From: JASLMY01 sp965226475
Lineage (GTDB): Bacteria; Pseudomonadota; Alphaproteobacteria; GCA-2731375
DNA length: 64,000 nucleotides
Direction of reading: 5' to 3'
NCBI GenBank assembly: GCA_965226475.1
Contig: CBDDDJ010000005.1
Location: 1,178,001-1,242,000, forward strand
The number at the start of each line of letters is the position of its first letter. Positions within the stretch are counted from its first letter, which is position 1. The notes below the pieces were generated by a model. The model saw nothing but the letters and a program-made list of their open reading frames with translations, was not told the DNA's origin and searched no databases. Below are positions 8,548 through 17,600 of this stretch, one piece after another. A program made the translations under genes and the position numbers.

Positions 8548-8718
8548 CGGCTCTCTCCATTGGCGGGTTGAAGGTAACCATATCTCACCGGTACGCCAGA
8601 TGCGGACGCATTGCTGGCGCAGCGACTGGCCATCGTCCACGTACACTGCTATATGTCGCTCATGTCGCTACGCTGTTCGAAATTGTCGTCGCCTTTCTGG
8701 AAGGCGAAGAGTCGTCAA

Positions 8719-8740
8719 CTCATGCGGGGTAACGCATGAG
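8719..8740 (+). promoter_or_regulatory. inverted repeat overlapping the MBL gene start
   Basis: CTCATGCG, six bases GGGTAA, then CGCATGAG: a perfect 8-bp inverted repeat that covers the ribosome-binding stretch GGGG and the ATG at 8736. It could be an operator (for example for the WYL protein) or a translational hairpin. The divergent interval 8548-8735 also holds a direct repeat ATGTCGCT at about 8652 and 8661. Confidence 0.45.
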
Positions 8741-9983
8741 GGTTTGCATCCATCGTGGAACCGGTGAGATCGGCGGCACTTGCATCGAGGTCGAGGCCGA
8801 GGGGAAACGCGTCGCGCTGGATGTCGGCCTGCCCTTGGATGCGCCTGAGGACGGGCACGAGAGTCTGCTTCCCGCCGTTCCGGGTTTCCGGGAACCCGAC
8901 GACAGCCTGCTCGGCGTGCTGATCTCTCATCCCCACCAGGACCATTACGGCCTCGCCAGGTATGTCCGCCCAGACGTTCCGATCTGGATCGGCAAGGCAG
9001 CGCACAACATCATGAAGGCCGCGAGCGCCTACGTTCCCGATGGCCTGGCCTTTGAGAACCCGCGCTTCATTTCCGACCGAAAACCTCTGGAAATCGGTCC
9101 GTTCCGGATCACGCCCTATCTCGTCGATCACAGCGCCTTCGACGCCTACGCCCTGCTCGTCGAGGCCGACGGCAAACGGGTCTTCTACTCGGGCGATTTT
9201 CGGGCCCATGGGCGCAAGAAGGCGCTGTTCGAGGCCATGGTCAACCGCCCGCCGGGGAATCTCGATGTCCTCCTGATGGAGGGAACGACGATCGGGCGGG
9301 CAGGGACCAGCGAGGGCTTCGCCACCGAGACGGACCTCGAACGCGAGTTCGTCCAGACCCTCAGGGAGACGGCGGGCATCCACTTCGTCTGGACCTCGTC
9401 GCAGAACATCGACCGCTTGGTCACGATCTTCCGCGCGGCCAAGCGGACCGGCCGCGTGCTCCTGATCGACCTCTACACCGCCGTCATCCTCGAAGCGACC
9501 GGCAGGGACACCATTCCGCAGTCCGATTGGGACGGCGTGAGGCTTTACATCCCGCAGAGCCAGCGGGTGCACATCAAGAAGAACGGACTGTTCGACGATC
9601 TCGCGCGGCACAAGGCCAACCGCATTTTCCCGGAGCATCTGCCCGACCTGCGCGAGCGAGCGGTCATGCTGTTCCGCCCCATGATGATGCGCGACCGGGG
9701 TGTCGGAGCCGTACTTGACGGCGCCCGGCTCACCTACTCGATGTGGGAGGGCTACCTGAAGGAGAAGTCCGTGCGCCGTGTGGTCTCGTGGCTGGACGAG
9801 CACGACATCCCCTGGCAGGTCATCCACACCTCGGGCCACGCATCGGCCGCCGACCTGCAACGCTTCGCCTCCGCGCTCGCGCCCCGCATGCTCGTGCCCA
9901 TCCACTCCTTCGAGACCGCGCGCTTCGCCGAGTTCTTCGACAACGTCGTCCAGAAGGAAGACGGCGCGTGGTGGGAGATTTGA
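8736..9983 (+). CDS. RNase J-like metallo-beta-lactamase-fold hydrolase
   Basis: The protein is 415 aa. The zinc motif HPHQDH lies near residue 65, a further metal ligand sits in VDHSAFDAYAL, and YSGDFRAHG lies near 152-160, in the order seen in RNase J/CPSF-type MBL nucleases. The C-terminal HTSGHAS near 366-372 and VPIHSF near 389-394 fit the motifs that complete the RNase J active site. It is shorter than bacterial RNase J (about 550 aa) and lacks the extended C-terminal domain, so it is probably a specialised paralogue. It starts at the inverted repeat, is divergent from the AAA+ gene, and is followed after 47 bp by a PD-(D/E)XK-like gene. Confidence 0.85.
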   Translation: MRVCIHRGTGEIGGTCIEVEAEGKRVALDVGLPLDAPEDGHESLLPAVPGFREPDDSLLGVLISHPHQDHYGLARYVRPDVPIWIGKAAHNIMKAASAYVPDGLAFENPRFISDRKPLEIGPFRITPYLVDHSAFDAYALLVEADGKRVFYSGDFRAHGRKKALFEAMVNRPPGNLDVLLMEGTTIGRAGTSEGFATETDLEREFVQTLRETAGIHFVWTSSQNIDRLVTIFRAAKRTGRVLLIDLYTAVILEATGRDTIPQSDWDGVRLYIPQSQRVHIKKNGLFDDLARHKANRIFPEHLPDLRERAVMLFRPMMMRDRGVGAVLDGARLTYSMWEGYLKEKSVRRVVSWLDEHDIPWQVIHTSGHASAADLQRFASALAPRMLVPIHSFETARFAEFFDNVVQKEDGAWWEI

Positions 9984-9984
9984 T

Positions 9985-10042
9985 GTCAGAGGAGAGATGA
10001 AATGAGTTACTTCGTCAGAGGAGAGATGAAATGAGTTACTTC
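9985..10042 (+). repeat. 29-bp tandem duplication carrying RBS and start codon
   Basis: Two adjacent identical 29-bp units (9985-10013 and 10014-10042), each containing AGAGGAGAG and ATGAGTTACTTC. Because 29 is not a multiple of three, the first ATG (10002) opens a ten-codon frame ending in TGA, while the second ATG (10031) opens the nuclease-like gene. The short frame and its duplicated ribosome site could act as a leader. Confidence 0.9.
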
Positions 10043-10975
10043 GATAGACGTTTTCCGGTCAATGCTATGTGCGCGCTTAAGCGACTTTCTTCAAAGCGTG
10101 TCGGCTGGTGGCCCGATCTTCTTTCTAGCTGGGCACCGAGCGGCAGTCCTGGCGTTCTAAGACTTGCGATACGCAATGGTTACATGAATTTCTATTCGAA
10201 AGGTCAATCTATAGCGAGGATTGATTTTGATGGACACAGCGCATCACCAACAATGCATATTCATGAAAAATATGTGAAAAAACATCCCGACGGAGGACAG
10301 ATATATTTCACGCTTACCGACAACGAAGGGCGTGATGAGGATGGCCGCTTGGTTCCTTGGGGCGGCCCTGAAATGCTCCAGAAATGGACAGAAAACTCTA
10401 GCAAGCACAGTGGAAAAGAAAAGTGCTGTATCGAGACTTTGGTTCAAAAATCGCCCAAGGTGATCGATTTGGAAATGGGTTTGCCCGCTTTTGACGACCG
10501 CAAGTCCGCTCTTCGAATGGATTTGGTATCCCTCGAAGGCACATCGCATGACATTCGTATCGTGTTCTGGGAAGCCAAGATGATCGGAGATAGTCGGTTG
10601 CGCTCTGAGACACATCAACCGAAGGTATTCGATCAAATCGAAGCCTATCGCTCATATCTTGCTGAAACCACTCGAAAGAAGCAGGTGGCTGCAGCCTATC
10701 GAAATTGTTGCCTAATCATTCGTGATCTCCATGAGATGGCTTCAGGCCTTGAGATGTCCCATCCAATCGATCCGTTGATCGTGGCGGCCGCCGAATCCGA
10801 CGATTTGCACGTAGAGGAAACACCGAGGTTGATAATCTTTGAAGATGGCAAGAAGCGTGATGAAACCGCATGGCAAGAACATCTTGAGGTGTTACGCCGC
10901 AAAGTGAGTGTGGCTATTGTTGACGAAAGTTCCATAGGAATGTCGATTGAGTCGATCTCGAGATGCGGGGGATGA
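10031..10975 (+). CDS. PD-(D/E)XK-like nuclease domain protein, 314 aa
   Basis: No named family was recognised. The segment RMDLV (D164), about 15 residues of strand and turn, then VFWEAKM (E181, K183), matches the D...ExK core of restriction-endonuclease-like folds; helix QIEAYRSYLAE follows as expected. The N-terminal 110 residues have no recognised domain. Base composition is visibly more AT-rich than the MBL and AAA+ genes, which suggests a separate origin. Its start sits in the second copy of a 29-bp duplication. The context (WYL, AAA+, MBL) suggests a defence effector. The nuclease call is an inference from a short motif. Confidence 0.6.
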   Translation: MSYFDRRFPVNAMCALKRLSSKRVGWWPDLLSSWAPSGSPGVLRLAIRNGYMNFYSKGQSIARIDFDGHSASPTMHIHEKYVKKHPDGGQIYFTLTDNEGRDEDGRLVPWGGPEMLQKWTENSSKHSGKEKCCIETLVQKSPKVIDLEMGLPAFDDRKSALRMDLVSLEGTSHDIRIVFWEAKMIGDSRLRSETHQPKVFDQIEAYRSYLAETTRKKQVAAAYRNCCLIIRDLHEMASGLEMSHPIDPLIVAAAESDDLHVEETPRLIIFEDGKKRDETAWQEHLEVLRRKVSVAIVDESSIGMSIESISRCGG

Positions 10976-11093
10976 CGACTGGAGTGGCGGAACCTTTGTG
11001 GTCGTTCGCCTGCCCTCCTATAAACTCCGTCCGGCGCAGAAATCCATGCCTTTCAGGGTGATTTGATAGCGCTGGTGGTCGGCACACGATCCT

Positions 11094-11476
11094 GGGCATT
11101 GTCAGAGTAAATGGGCTTGAGCTGAAAAGTAAGGTCTCGTAGCCTCCGGCTATGCACAATCCTTTCCGTTATTTCAACAGTTCGCCTGAGGTAATCCGCA
11201 GCGCGGTGATGCTGTATGTCTGTTATCCGTTGTCGCTGAGGCAAGTCGAAGATCTCCTGTCCGAGCGCGGCATCGACATTTGCCATGAGACCGTGCGGTA
11301 CTGGTGGAACCGCTTTGGCCCATTGTTTGCCGCGGCGATCCGGAAACGCCGGGTTCATTGTGGATCCTATTCGCTGTGGCGCTGGCATCTTGATGAGGTG
11401 TTCGTCCGCATCAACGGCGAGACACATTATCTATGGCGTGCCGTTGACCATGAAGGCGAAGTGCTTGAGGTTTTTG
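11094..11476 (+). mobile_element. IS6-family element, 5' fragment
   Basis: It begins with the terminal repeat GGGCATTGTCAGAG at 11094 and keeps the 5' leader and first third of a transposase gene. At 11477 it is replaced by the terminus of the integrase-core IS. The missing part of the IS6 element does not reappear after 12774, so sequence was lost as well as interrupted. Confidence 0.8.
11152..11476 (+). pseudogene. IS6-family transposase, N-terminal fragment
   Basis: About 108 codons are intact: MHNPFRYFNSSPE, HTH, RYWWNRFGP and the first catalytic Asp in RWHLDEVF. The reading frame happens to run on into the next element and gives an apparent 467-aa chimera, which I do not regard as a real product. 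It differs from the 4551 copy in many codons, so it is an independent insertion rather than a recent duplicate. Confidence 0.85.
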
Positions 11477-12774
11477 CCTGTCCCTCCCATTTATTCCATC
11501 TATCGCAGAAACCTTGGAATTTTGCATCACCACCGGATACCCTTTCCGGCATGCATAAGATCATCGAAATCTTCGCGGACCGCGCGGCGCTCCACACAGA
11601 AATCCTTGCCCTGCGACAGCAGGTAGCTGTCCTGAAACGGAAAAGGCCCCGGCCATCGCTTCGGAAGGCAGATAGGGTTTTCTGGGTCATCCTGTCTTGC
11701 CTATGGCCTGGCTGGCGCCACGCCCTGGTAATCGTCAGGCCCGAGACCGTCATCGGTTGGCACCGCAAGGGGTTCAGGCTTTTCTGGACATGGAAGTCGC
11801 GGCGGCGAAAACCGGGCCGACCGCCGGTGTCGAGGGAGATCCGCTATCTGGTCCGACGGATGTCGCGGGAGAACACACGGTGGGGCGCACCTCGGATCCA
11901 TGGCGAGCTTTTGAAGCTTGGCTTTTCCATCTCCCAGGCCGCCGTCTCGAAATACATGGTCCGTTACCCATCGCCGCCATCGCAGTCGTGGCGGACATTC
12001 CTTACAAATCACGCCGATTGCCTGGCGTCGATCGATTTCTTCGTGGTCCCCACGGCCACGTTCCACCTCCTGTTCGGGTTCATCGTGCTCCACCACGAGC
12101 GCCGCCAGATCGTGCATTTCGGTGTAACGGCGAACCCGACGATGGGGTGGGTCGCACAGCAGATCCGAGAGGCATTCCCGTGGGGCACGGCGCCGCGGTA
12201 CCTGATCCGCGACCGGGACGGCGCATACGGGCAATCGTTCCGCTCGACCGTGACGGCGATGGGCGTGGAAGAGGTCGTTACGGCGCCACGGAGCCCGTGG
12301 CAAAATCCGTATGTGGAACGCCTGATCGGCAGCGTGAGGCGCGAATGCCTGGACCATTCGATCATCCTCAACGAGCGGCATTTGCGGCGCATTCTTGGCT
12401 CATACCTCGACTATTATCACGGTTCAAGGACCCACTTGTCGCTCGGCAAGGACACCCCGGATGGACGACCCGTTCAGCCGGCCGGGTCCGGAACGGTCGT
12501 TTCCTTGCCCAAGGTCGGCGGTCTGCATCATCGTTACGAACGCCTCGCGGCCTGACCACCCCGGCTCGGATTCGATCAATTCCTCTCTGTGGCAACGTGG
12601 ACGCTGCCGGCATCAGTATGCCCTTGCATAGGTTCGCTGGCACGATCCGGAGGAATAAGCATCGTGATGACCGCGCCCATGGTCGATTACAAAATCCACT
12701 GGCTCAAAATGATGTCCGTGCCGGAGAGCCGAGCCGTCGTTGGGAGGCACGATGGAATAAATGGAAGGGATAGG
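11477..12774 (+). mobile_element. integrase-core (DDE) insertion sequence
   Basis: The element is 1298 bp, bounded by a 24-bp imperfect inverted repeat: left starts CCTGTCCCTCCC (11477-11500), and right (12751-12774) is GATGGAATAAATGG plus AAGGGATAGG, with two mismatches. It contains one transposase gene. The left end joins an IS6 fragment; the right flank is unrelated, so no target duplication can be read. Confidence 0.78.
11551..12555 (+). CDS. integrase-core domain transposase
   Basis: The protein is 334 aa from ATG 11551 (MHKIIEIFADRAALH), a typical start of this one-ORF family; the frame is open upstream only because it runs into the IS6 fragment. An HTH region (VIGWHRKGF, then RWGAPRIHGELLKLG) precedes the rve-type DDE domain: D in ASIDFFVV, D in LIRDRDGAYG and E in PYVERLIGS, with about 35 residues between the last two. 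The tail (VGGLHHRYERLAA) is normal. It appears intact. The exact IS family name is not certain; it is related to IS3/IS481-type integrases. Confidence 0.85.
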   Translation: MHKIIEIFADRAALHTEILALRQQVAVLKRKRPRPSLRKADRVFWVILSCLWPGWRHALVIVRPETVIGWHRKGFRLFWTWKSRRRKPGRPPVSREIRYLVRRMSRENTRWGAPRIHGELLKLGFSISQAAVSKYMVRYPSPPSQSWRTFLTNHADCLASIDFFVVPTATFHLLFGFIVLHHERRQIVHFGVTANPTMGWVAQQIREAFPWGTAPRYLIRDRDGAYGQSFRSTVTAMGVEEVVTAPRSPWQNPYVERLIGSVRRECLDHSIILNERHLRRILGSYLDYYHGSRTHLSLGKDTPDGRPVQPAGSGTVVSLPKVGGLHHRYERLAA

Positions 12775-13337
12775 GCTTTCCTGTTCGTCATGCATACCTC
12801 CGTCGCCGGATGCGCCGGCTTCTGGCACCATGCCGCGAGCCGTCGACACGAACGCGCGAAGCAGGGCCACCCTCAGCCTTCCCTTTCGGCGCCCGGACGC
12901 TGCCCGCGGGCGATCCGAAGGCGAGAATGGCAGTGTCTGCAAGAGCCGGATTGCGTCTTTCCGGCATCGCCGGAACCCCTCTTGCGGCCATGGACGGCAT
13001 GCAGGAAAACCCGCAAGAATAGGCCTGTCAACCGTGATACGCACATGCTTTCAATGGCTTAATAGACTCCAGCCATCTCGCGACATGATCATGCAACTCC
13101 CTGCAACAGGTGACTTCGAAAAAATTCTTTTCACCAAAATATGTTCTTGCGCTTCCGACCTTCCCATCCCTGCCGATCCGTCGTCCAAGGGACGCTTCGG
13201 CCCCTCCGTCCACTTCTCGCGGTCGGTCACGTCGTAGATCACCCGCTGCCCCGTCTTCGAGTATCGCCGCATTCGCTACATCGGTGGAATCTGTCAGACT
13301 AGCGATGGACGTTGCGTCGAAGTCTCGGGGACCCAGA
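12775..13337 (+). other. 563 bp without a supported gene
   Basis: No convincing coding frame or repeat was found. Frames here on both strands look compositional. The open frame leading into the SbcD-like gene begins at 13110, but its first 75 codons are arginine/serine/proline-rich and unlike the family, so the gene start was placed at 13338. Confidence 0.5.
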
Positions 13338-14681
13338 ATGGATGATCGCGCTGCAATCCTGGCGATTGGAGACGTCCACTTGGGCACAAAGTGCTCGGGT
13401 GTGCCAGACGTGGTCCATTCCTGGGGTATCGATCCGAACGAGCTGACCCCAGCGGCCGCGTTGAAACTCTCCGCCGATCTCGCCATCGAGCAGGAAGTTG
13501 ATGCGGTCCTCTTCGCGGGGGACGTGGTTGAGAGCACCAATGCCAGATTCGAAGCGATACCGCCGCTCGAAGAGTGCATACGGCGCCTGCTGGATGCAGG
13601 GATCCAGGTCATCGCTGTCGCCGGCAATCATGATGTCGAGGCCCTGCCGAGACTCGCTTCCCTTCTGGACGGGTTTACGCTGTTGGGGGCCGGGGGCAGG
13701 TGGGAGTCCAAGGCGGTAACGAAGAACAAGGCAATAGTCGCCGAGATCGTGGGCTGGTCGTTCGGCGAGCGGTTTGTGCGCCAAAGTCCAGTTGCACAAC
13801 TCCTATCGCAGCCGCTGGAGCCCATGGCGCCTTCCGTTCCCCGTATCGGCTTGCTTCATGCCGATCTGAACGCTTCTGGAGGGCACTACGCACCCATCAG
13901 GCAATTTGAACTGAACGATACCGGTTACGACGCCTGGCTTCTTGGTCACATTCATAAGCCTTCCATCGAAAGCCTTTCGACACGAGTGGATTCCCGGCCA
14001 TCTGGTTACCTGGGCTCGCTTGTGGGGCTCGATCCATCTGAATACGGACCTCATGGCCCATGGATCCTGAGAGTGCACGATGGAGGTGGGCTACATCTGG
14101 AGCATATCCCACTGGCGCCACTGCGTTGGGAGCAGGTCTCCATTTCGGTCGAAGGTCTCGAACAAGTCGAAGACGTAGCGGACCGACTGTTGAGCGAGGC
14201 GGCGGACTTTGTTCGTCGGATCGGCCAGGAAAACCCCGCGCCTCGCGCGGTAGGGCTGATCGCGCGACTGACGGGTTCGAGTCTCTGCCATGAAGACATC
14301 GGCCGGTGCATCGATTCTGGCGAATGGAACGATCTGGGACGCGTTGTCAACGGCACCGCGGTGTTCTACAGAAAGATAGTCGCCACGATGACGCCCCGGC
14401 TGGATCTGGCTGAAATCGCCAAGGGCGACGATCCGGCCGCCCTGATGGCCCGTCGGTTGTTGCTCCTCGAGCAGGACGACGACCGGTCGAGGGGTCTGCT
14501 CGACGAAGCTCGCGCAGCGTTGATTCACGTTGCCCGCGATGAGCGATGGTCCGTCATCGACGAGCATCGGAGCGCGACCGACCCGCTGACTGACGAGGCT
14601 TTACGCGACGTTCTCTTGCGATCCGGGATGACGACCCTCACCGCAATGTTATCCCAGAATGAACCAGGCGATCCTTCATGA
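13338..14681 (+). CDS. SbcD/YhaO-like DNA exonuclease (metallophosphoesterase)
   Basis: The protein is about 447 aa from ATG 13338 (MDDRAAILAIGDVHLG), chosen because the metallophosphoesterase fold starts here. Motifs in order: GDVHLG, FAGDVVE, AGNHD, LLHADL and GHIHKP, the five-part Mre11/SbcD active site that binds two metals. The C-terminal half has a capping region and helices. It overlaps the next gene by four bases (ATGA at 14678), so translation is coupled. The pairing with a YhaN-like ATPase matches the YhaO-YhaN and SbcD-SbcC arrangements of double-strand end processing. A defence role is possible given the island. Confidence 0.85.
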   Translation: MDDRAAILAIGDVHLGTKCSGVPDVVHSWGIDPNELTPAAALKLSADLAIEQEVDAVLFAGDVVESTNARFEAIPPLEECIRRLLDAGIQVIAVAGNHDVEALPRLASLLDGFTLLGAGGRWESKAVTKNKAIVAEIVGWSFGERFVRQSPVAQLLSQPLEPMAPSVPRIGLLHADLNASGGHYAPIRQFELNDTGYDAWLLGHIHKPSIESLSTRVDSRPSGYLGSLVGLDPSEYGPHGPWILRVHDGGGLHLEHIPLAPLRWEQVSISVEGLEQVEDVADRLLSEAADFVRRIGQENPAPRAVGLIARLTGSSLCHEDIGRCIDSGEWNDLGRVVNGTAVFYRKIVATMTPRLDLAEIAKGDDPAALMARRLLLLEQDDDRSRGLLDEARAALIHVARDERWSVIDEHRSATDPLTDEALRDVLLRSGMTTLTAMLSQNEPGDPS

Positions 14682-17600
14682 AGTTGAAGCGGCTGAGAAT
14701 CGACCGACTACCAGGCATCGATCAGCCGTTCGAGTTCGAGTCGCCCGGTGCCGGTGTCCACATCATTTTCGGTCCGAATGCGATCGGGAAGTCAAGCATT
14801 TGCCGCGCGGTCGAAGGCCTGTACTGGGATGATCGAGGTCCCACCCAACGAACCTCCATAACCGCTCAATTCGAACTGGACGGTGAAACCTGGAGGGCGG
14901 AACGTGAAGGCACGCGCCTGCGATGGCGTTGTGACGACGGGGACAGACTACGACCGGGCATTCCGGGTTCCCACCACCATAGCTGTTTCTTTCTCCGACT
15001 CCGGGATCTGATCGATCCATCCCTGGACGGCACACAAGACATCGCCTCCGAGATCAGGCGTCAGATGTCTGGCGGCTTCGACTTGCACCGGATCGTGGAG
15101 ATCTTTTTCTCCGGGGTTACCAAACGACACGGGCGCCGACAGCGGGACGAATTCAACGCCGCGACGAGGGAGGTGCAGGCCGCGGAGGGAAACCAGTCGG
15201 CGTTGCAGCGCCGTGAGGATCAGCTGGGGACTCTGCTGCCGCAACTCGACGCTGCAGAAGCGGACGCGCGCCGCCTGCCATCGGTCAATCGGGCGGTTGG
15301 GCTGGCCAGTCGCGTCGAAGAGTATGCGGCCGTAAACGAAGACATCGCAGCCCTGCCCGATTCCTTGGCAAGCCTGACCGGCCTGGAATTGGAGCAAATC
15401 GATCAGCACCAGGCGCGCATTGGTGAATTGGACATACGAATCCGAGCCTTGGAAAGCCAACGTGGCGCCGCGCGCGATGCCGTGCGCGATTCACGACTCG
15501 CGGCCGAGGTGAACCAATCCGAATTCACTGTCTGGCGACAAAATGCTGAAGAATTGGCCCGCGTTGAATTGGACCTTCAGAACACAAGGACGTATCGCGC
15601 CGAAAGTCAAAGGGAGGTTGCGTCTGCGCTGTCGGCCCTCGGCGGCGGCGATGTGGACGAAGTCGCTCTCACTCTTGAGGAAGACGGGCGGCTATTCGAA
15701 TTCCTGCGCGTCGCAAGCGAACACCAGATGAAAAGGAGTGCCATCGAGTGGAGATTGCGCCTTCTGGCGAGCATCGAGCAAAGCGAGGACGGTGAAAGCC
15801 GCCTCGTGGAACTTCGTGCCGCGATCGATCTACTGCGCCACTGGCTTCGAGCGCCCGAGGCGGAAACGCTCCAGGACAGGCTGCGAGCCCGGCGTATCTG
15901 GATTCTTATCGCCGTGACGATAGCGGTTCTCTGCGCAGGCATGTCGGTCTTGGTCGATCCGCGGTTCGGATTTCTACTGATGCTCGGTGCTGGAGTCTTG
16001 GTGCCCGTCTTGCTGTTGCGCAGCACGAACCCGGCTTCGACCACGCGGGCTCAGGCCGAGGAGGCGTTTGCACGGCTCGACGTAGAAGCGCCTGACGAAT
16101 GGAATGCCGGGTCAGTCGAAGCCCGATTGCGCAACCTCGAAGCAGAAGTTGTGTCCATCGAGTCGCGCTTGCAGCGCTCTCGAGATCGGGATGGCGACCG
16201 ACAAAACCTCAGTACTCAACTGACCCAGCTCGACGAAGCGGAAGCCTCGCTCCACGAACGGCGGCAAGATCTGCTCAAGAGCCTAAAGCTCGATTCCCTT
16301 CGGCCCGACGCGGAGCTCGTCGATTTCGCGCGCGCTCTCGATCAGCTCAGGGCCACCCGTATCAAGTACGAAGGCGCAGCGGGCCGCGTCAGCGAGCTCG
16401 AAGCAACACATTCTGGCCTACTTTCTGACCTGACGGACGTTCTGCAAGAATATGGCGAACTGCTACCGAAGGATGCCACGACCGCAAAGGCTTACCTCGC
16501 CAGTCTTTCAGATCGCAATTCGAGGTTGATCAAGGGGCTCGACGACGAGCGCCAGGCGAATACTCAACTGAAACATAATTCCGCTGACCGGGATACGGCT
16601 CTCGATTCGATAAGGAAACTCTATCCGGCCGCCTCTCTGGACGACGGGGACCTGCCGGGCCTGACGGCGCTGCTGAAGTTATTGCCGCAATATCGTGAGC
16701 TGCGGGTGCGGGCCACTCGCCTCGAAGGCCAAATCGGCCTCGATCATGATGAGCTGGCGAAGGTCGGGGAAGCCGAACTTACGGATTTCGACAGGGTTAG
16801 CCTGGAACGACTGCTGCTCCAACTTTCTTCGGCGCCCGACAGGGCCGACGATTTGCGGCACGAAATCGCCGACATCAATGCGCAGGTAAACGAAACCAAG
16901 CGCGCCACCAGTCTCCAGGACCTGCTTGAGCGGCGGGAGAACGCCCGCGCCGAGTTGAAGAATCGCCGAGACGACGCGATGTTCGCCTGGGCCGGCAAGT
17001 TTCTGATCGACGCGGTGGAACGGGAATACGAACAGACACAAATGCCCCGTGTATTCGAGCGGGCGCACGGTCACTTTTCAGCCTTTACACATCACAGATA
17101 TGAACTTCGTTTGGGCCGCGACACCGAGTCTCCGCGACTATTCGCGATCGATCTGCAAAGTGACGAGGCTCGGGAACTCGATGAACTGTCTGACGGCACA
17201 CGTGCGCAGCTTCTGCTGGCGGCTCGAATAGCATTTGCAGAGGAAGTCGAGCAAGGAAGAACCCTTCCATTGTTTCTCGATGAAGCCCTCGATCAAAGCG
17301 ACCCAGAGCGCTTCGACGCCATCGTGCGCAGTCTAGGCCGTATCGCAAATGACCAGGGACGTCAGATCTTCTACCTAACCAGCGATCCTCTGGATCGAGA
17401 CCGTATTCGCCACGCCCTGGACGAAGAGAACTGCGTAGTCGCCGCCGAGATTGATCTCGGTCTGCTCCGCGGTAGAGCAGCCAGCGTCACGGAGTCATCT
17501 GCTCTTCAAATCCCAACGAGACCGACCATCCCGTCACCTGATGGGACAACGGCGGAAGAATACGGAACCACTCTGGATGTGCCCCAGTTTGTGCCGTCGC

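Noticed and set aside
8715..9905. Long minus-strand frame opposite the MBL gene
   Set aside because: Antisense shadow of a strongly supported gene with no domain; caused by high GC.
11152..12555. A 467-aa protein combining an IS6 N-terminus with an integrase-core transposase
   Set aside because: The two parts are separated by the inverted repeat of the second element, and the normal start of its transposase lies inside at 11551; the fusion is a reading-frame accident.
13110..13337. An N-terminal extension of the SbcD-like protein
   Set aside because: The 75 extra residues are low-complexity and unlike the family, and the metallophosphoesterase fold starts at 13338.
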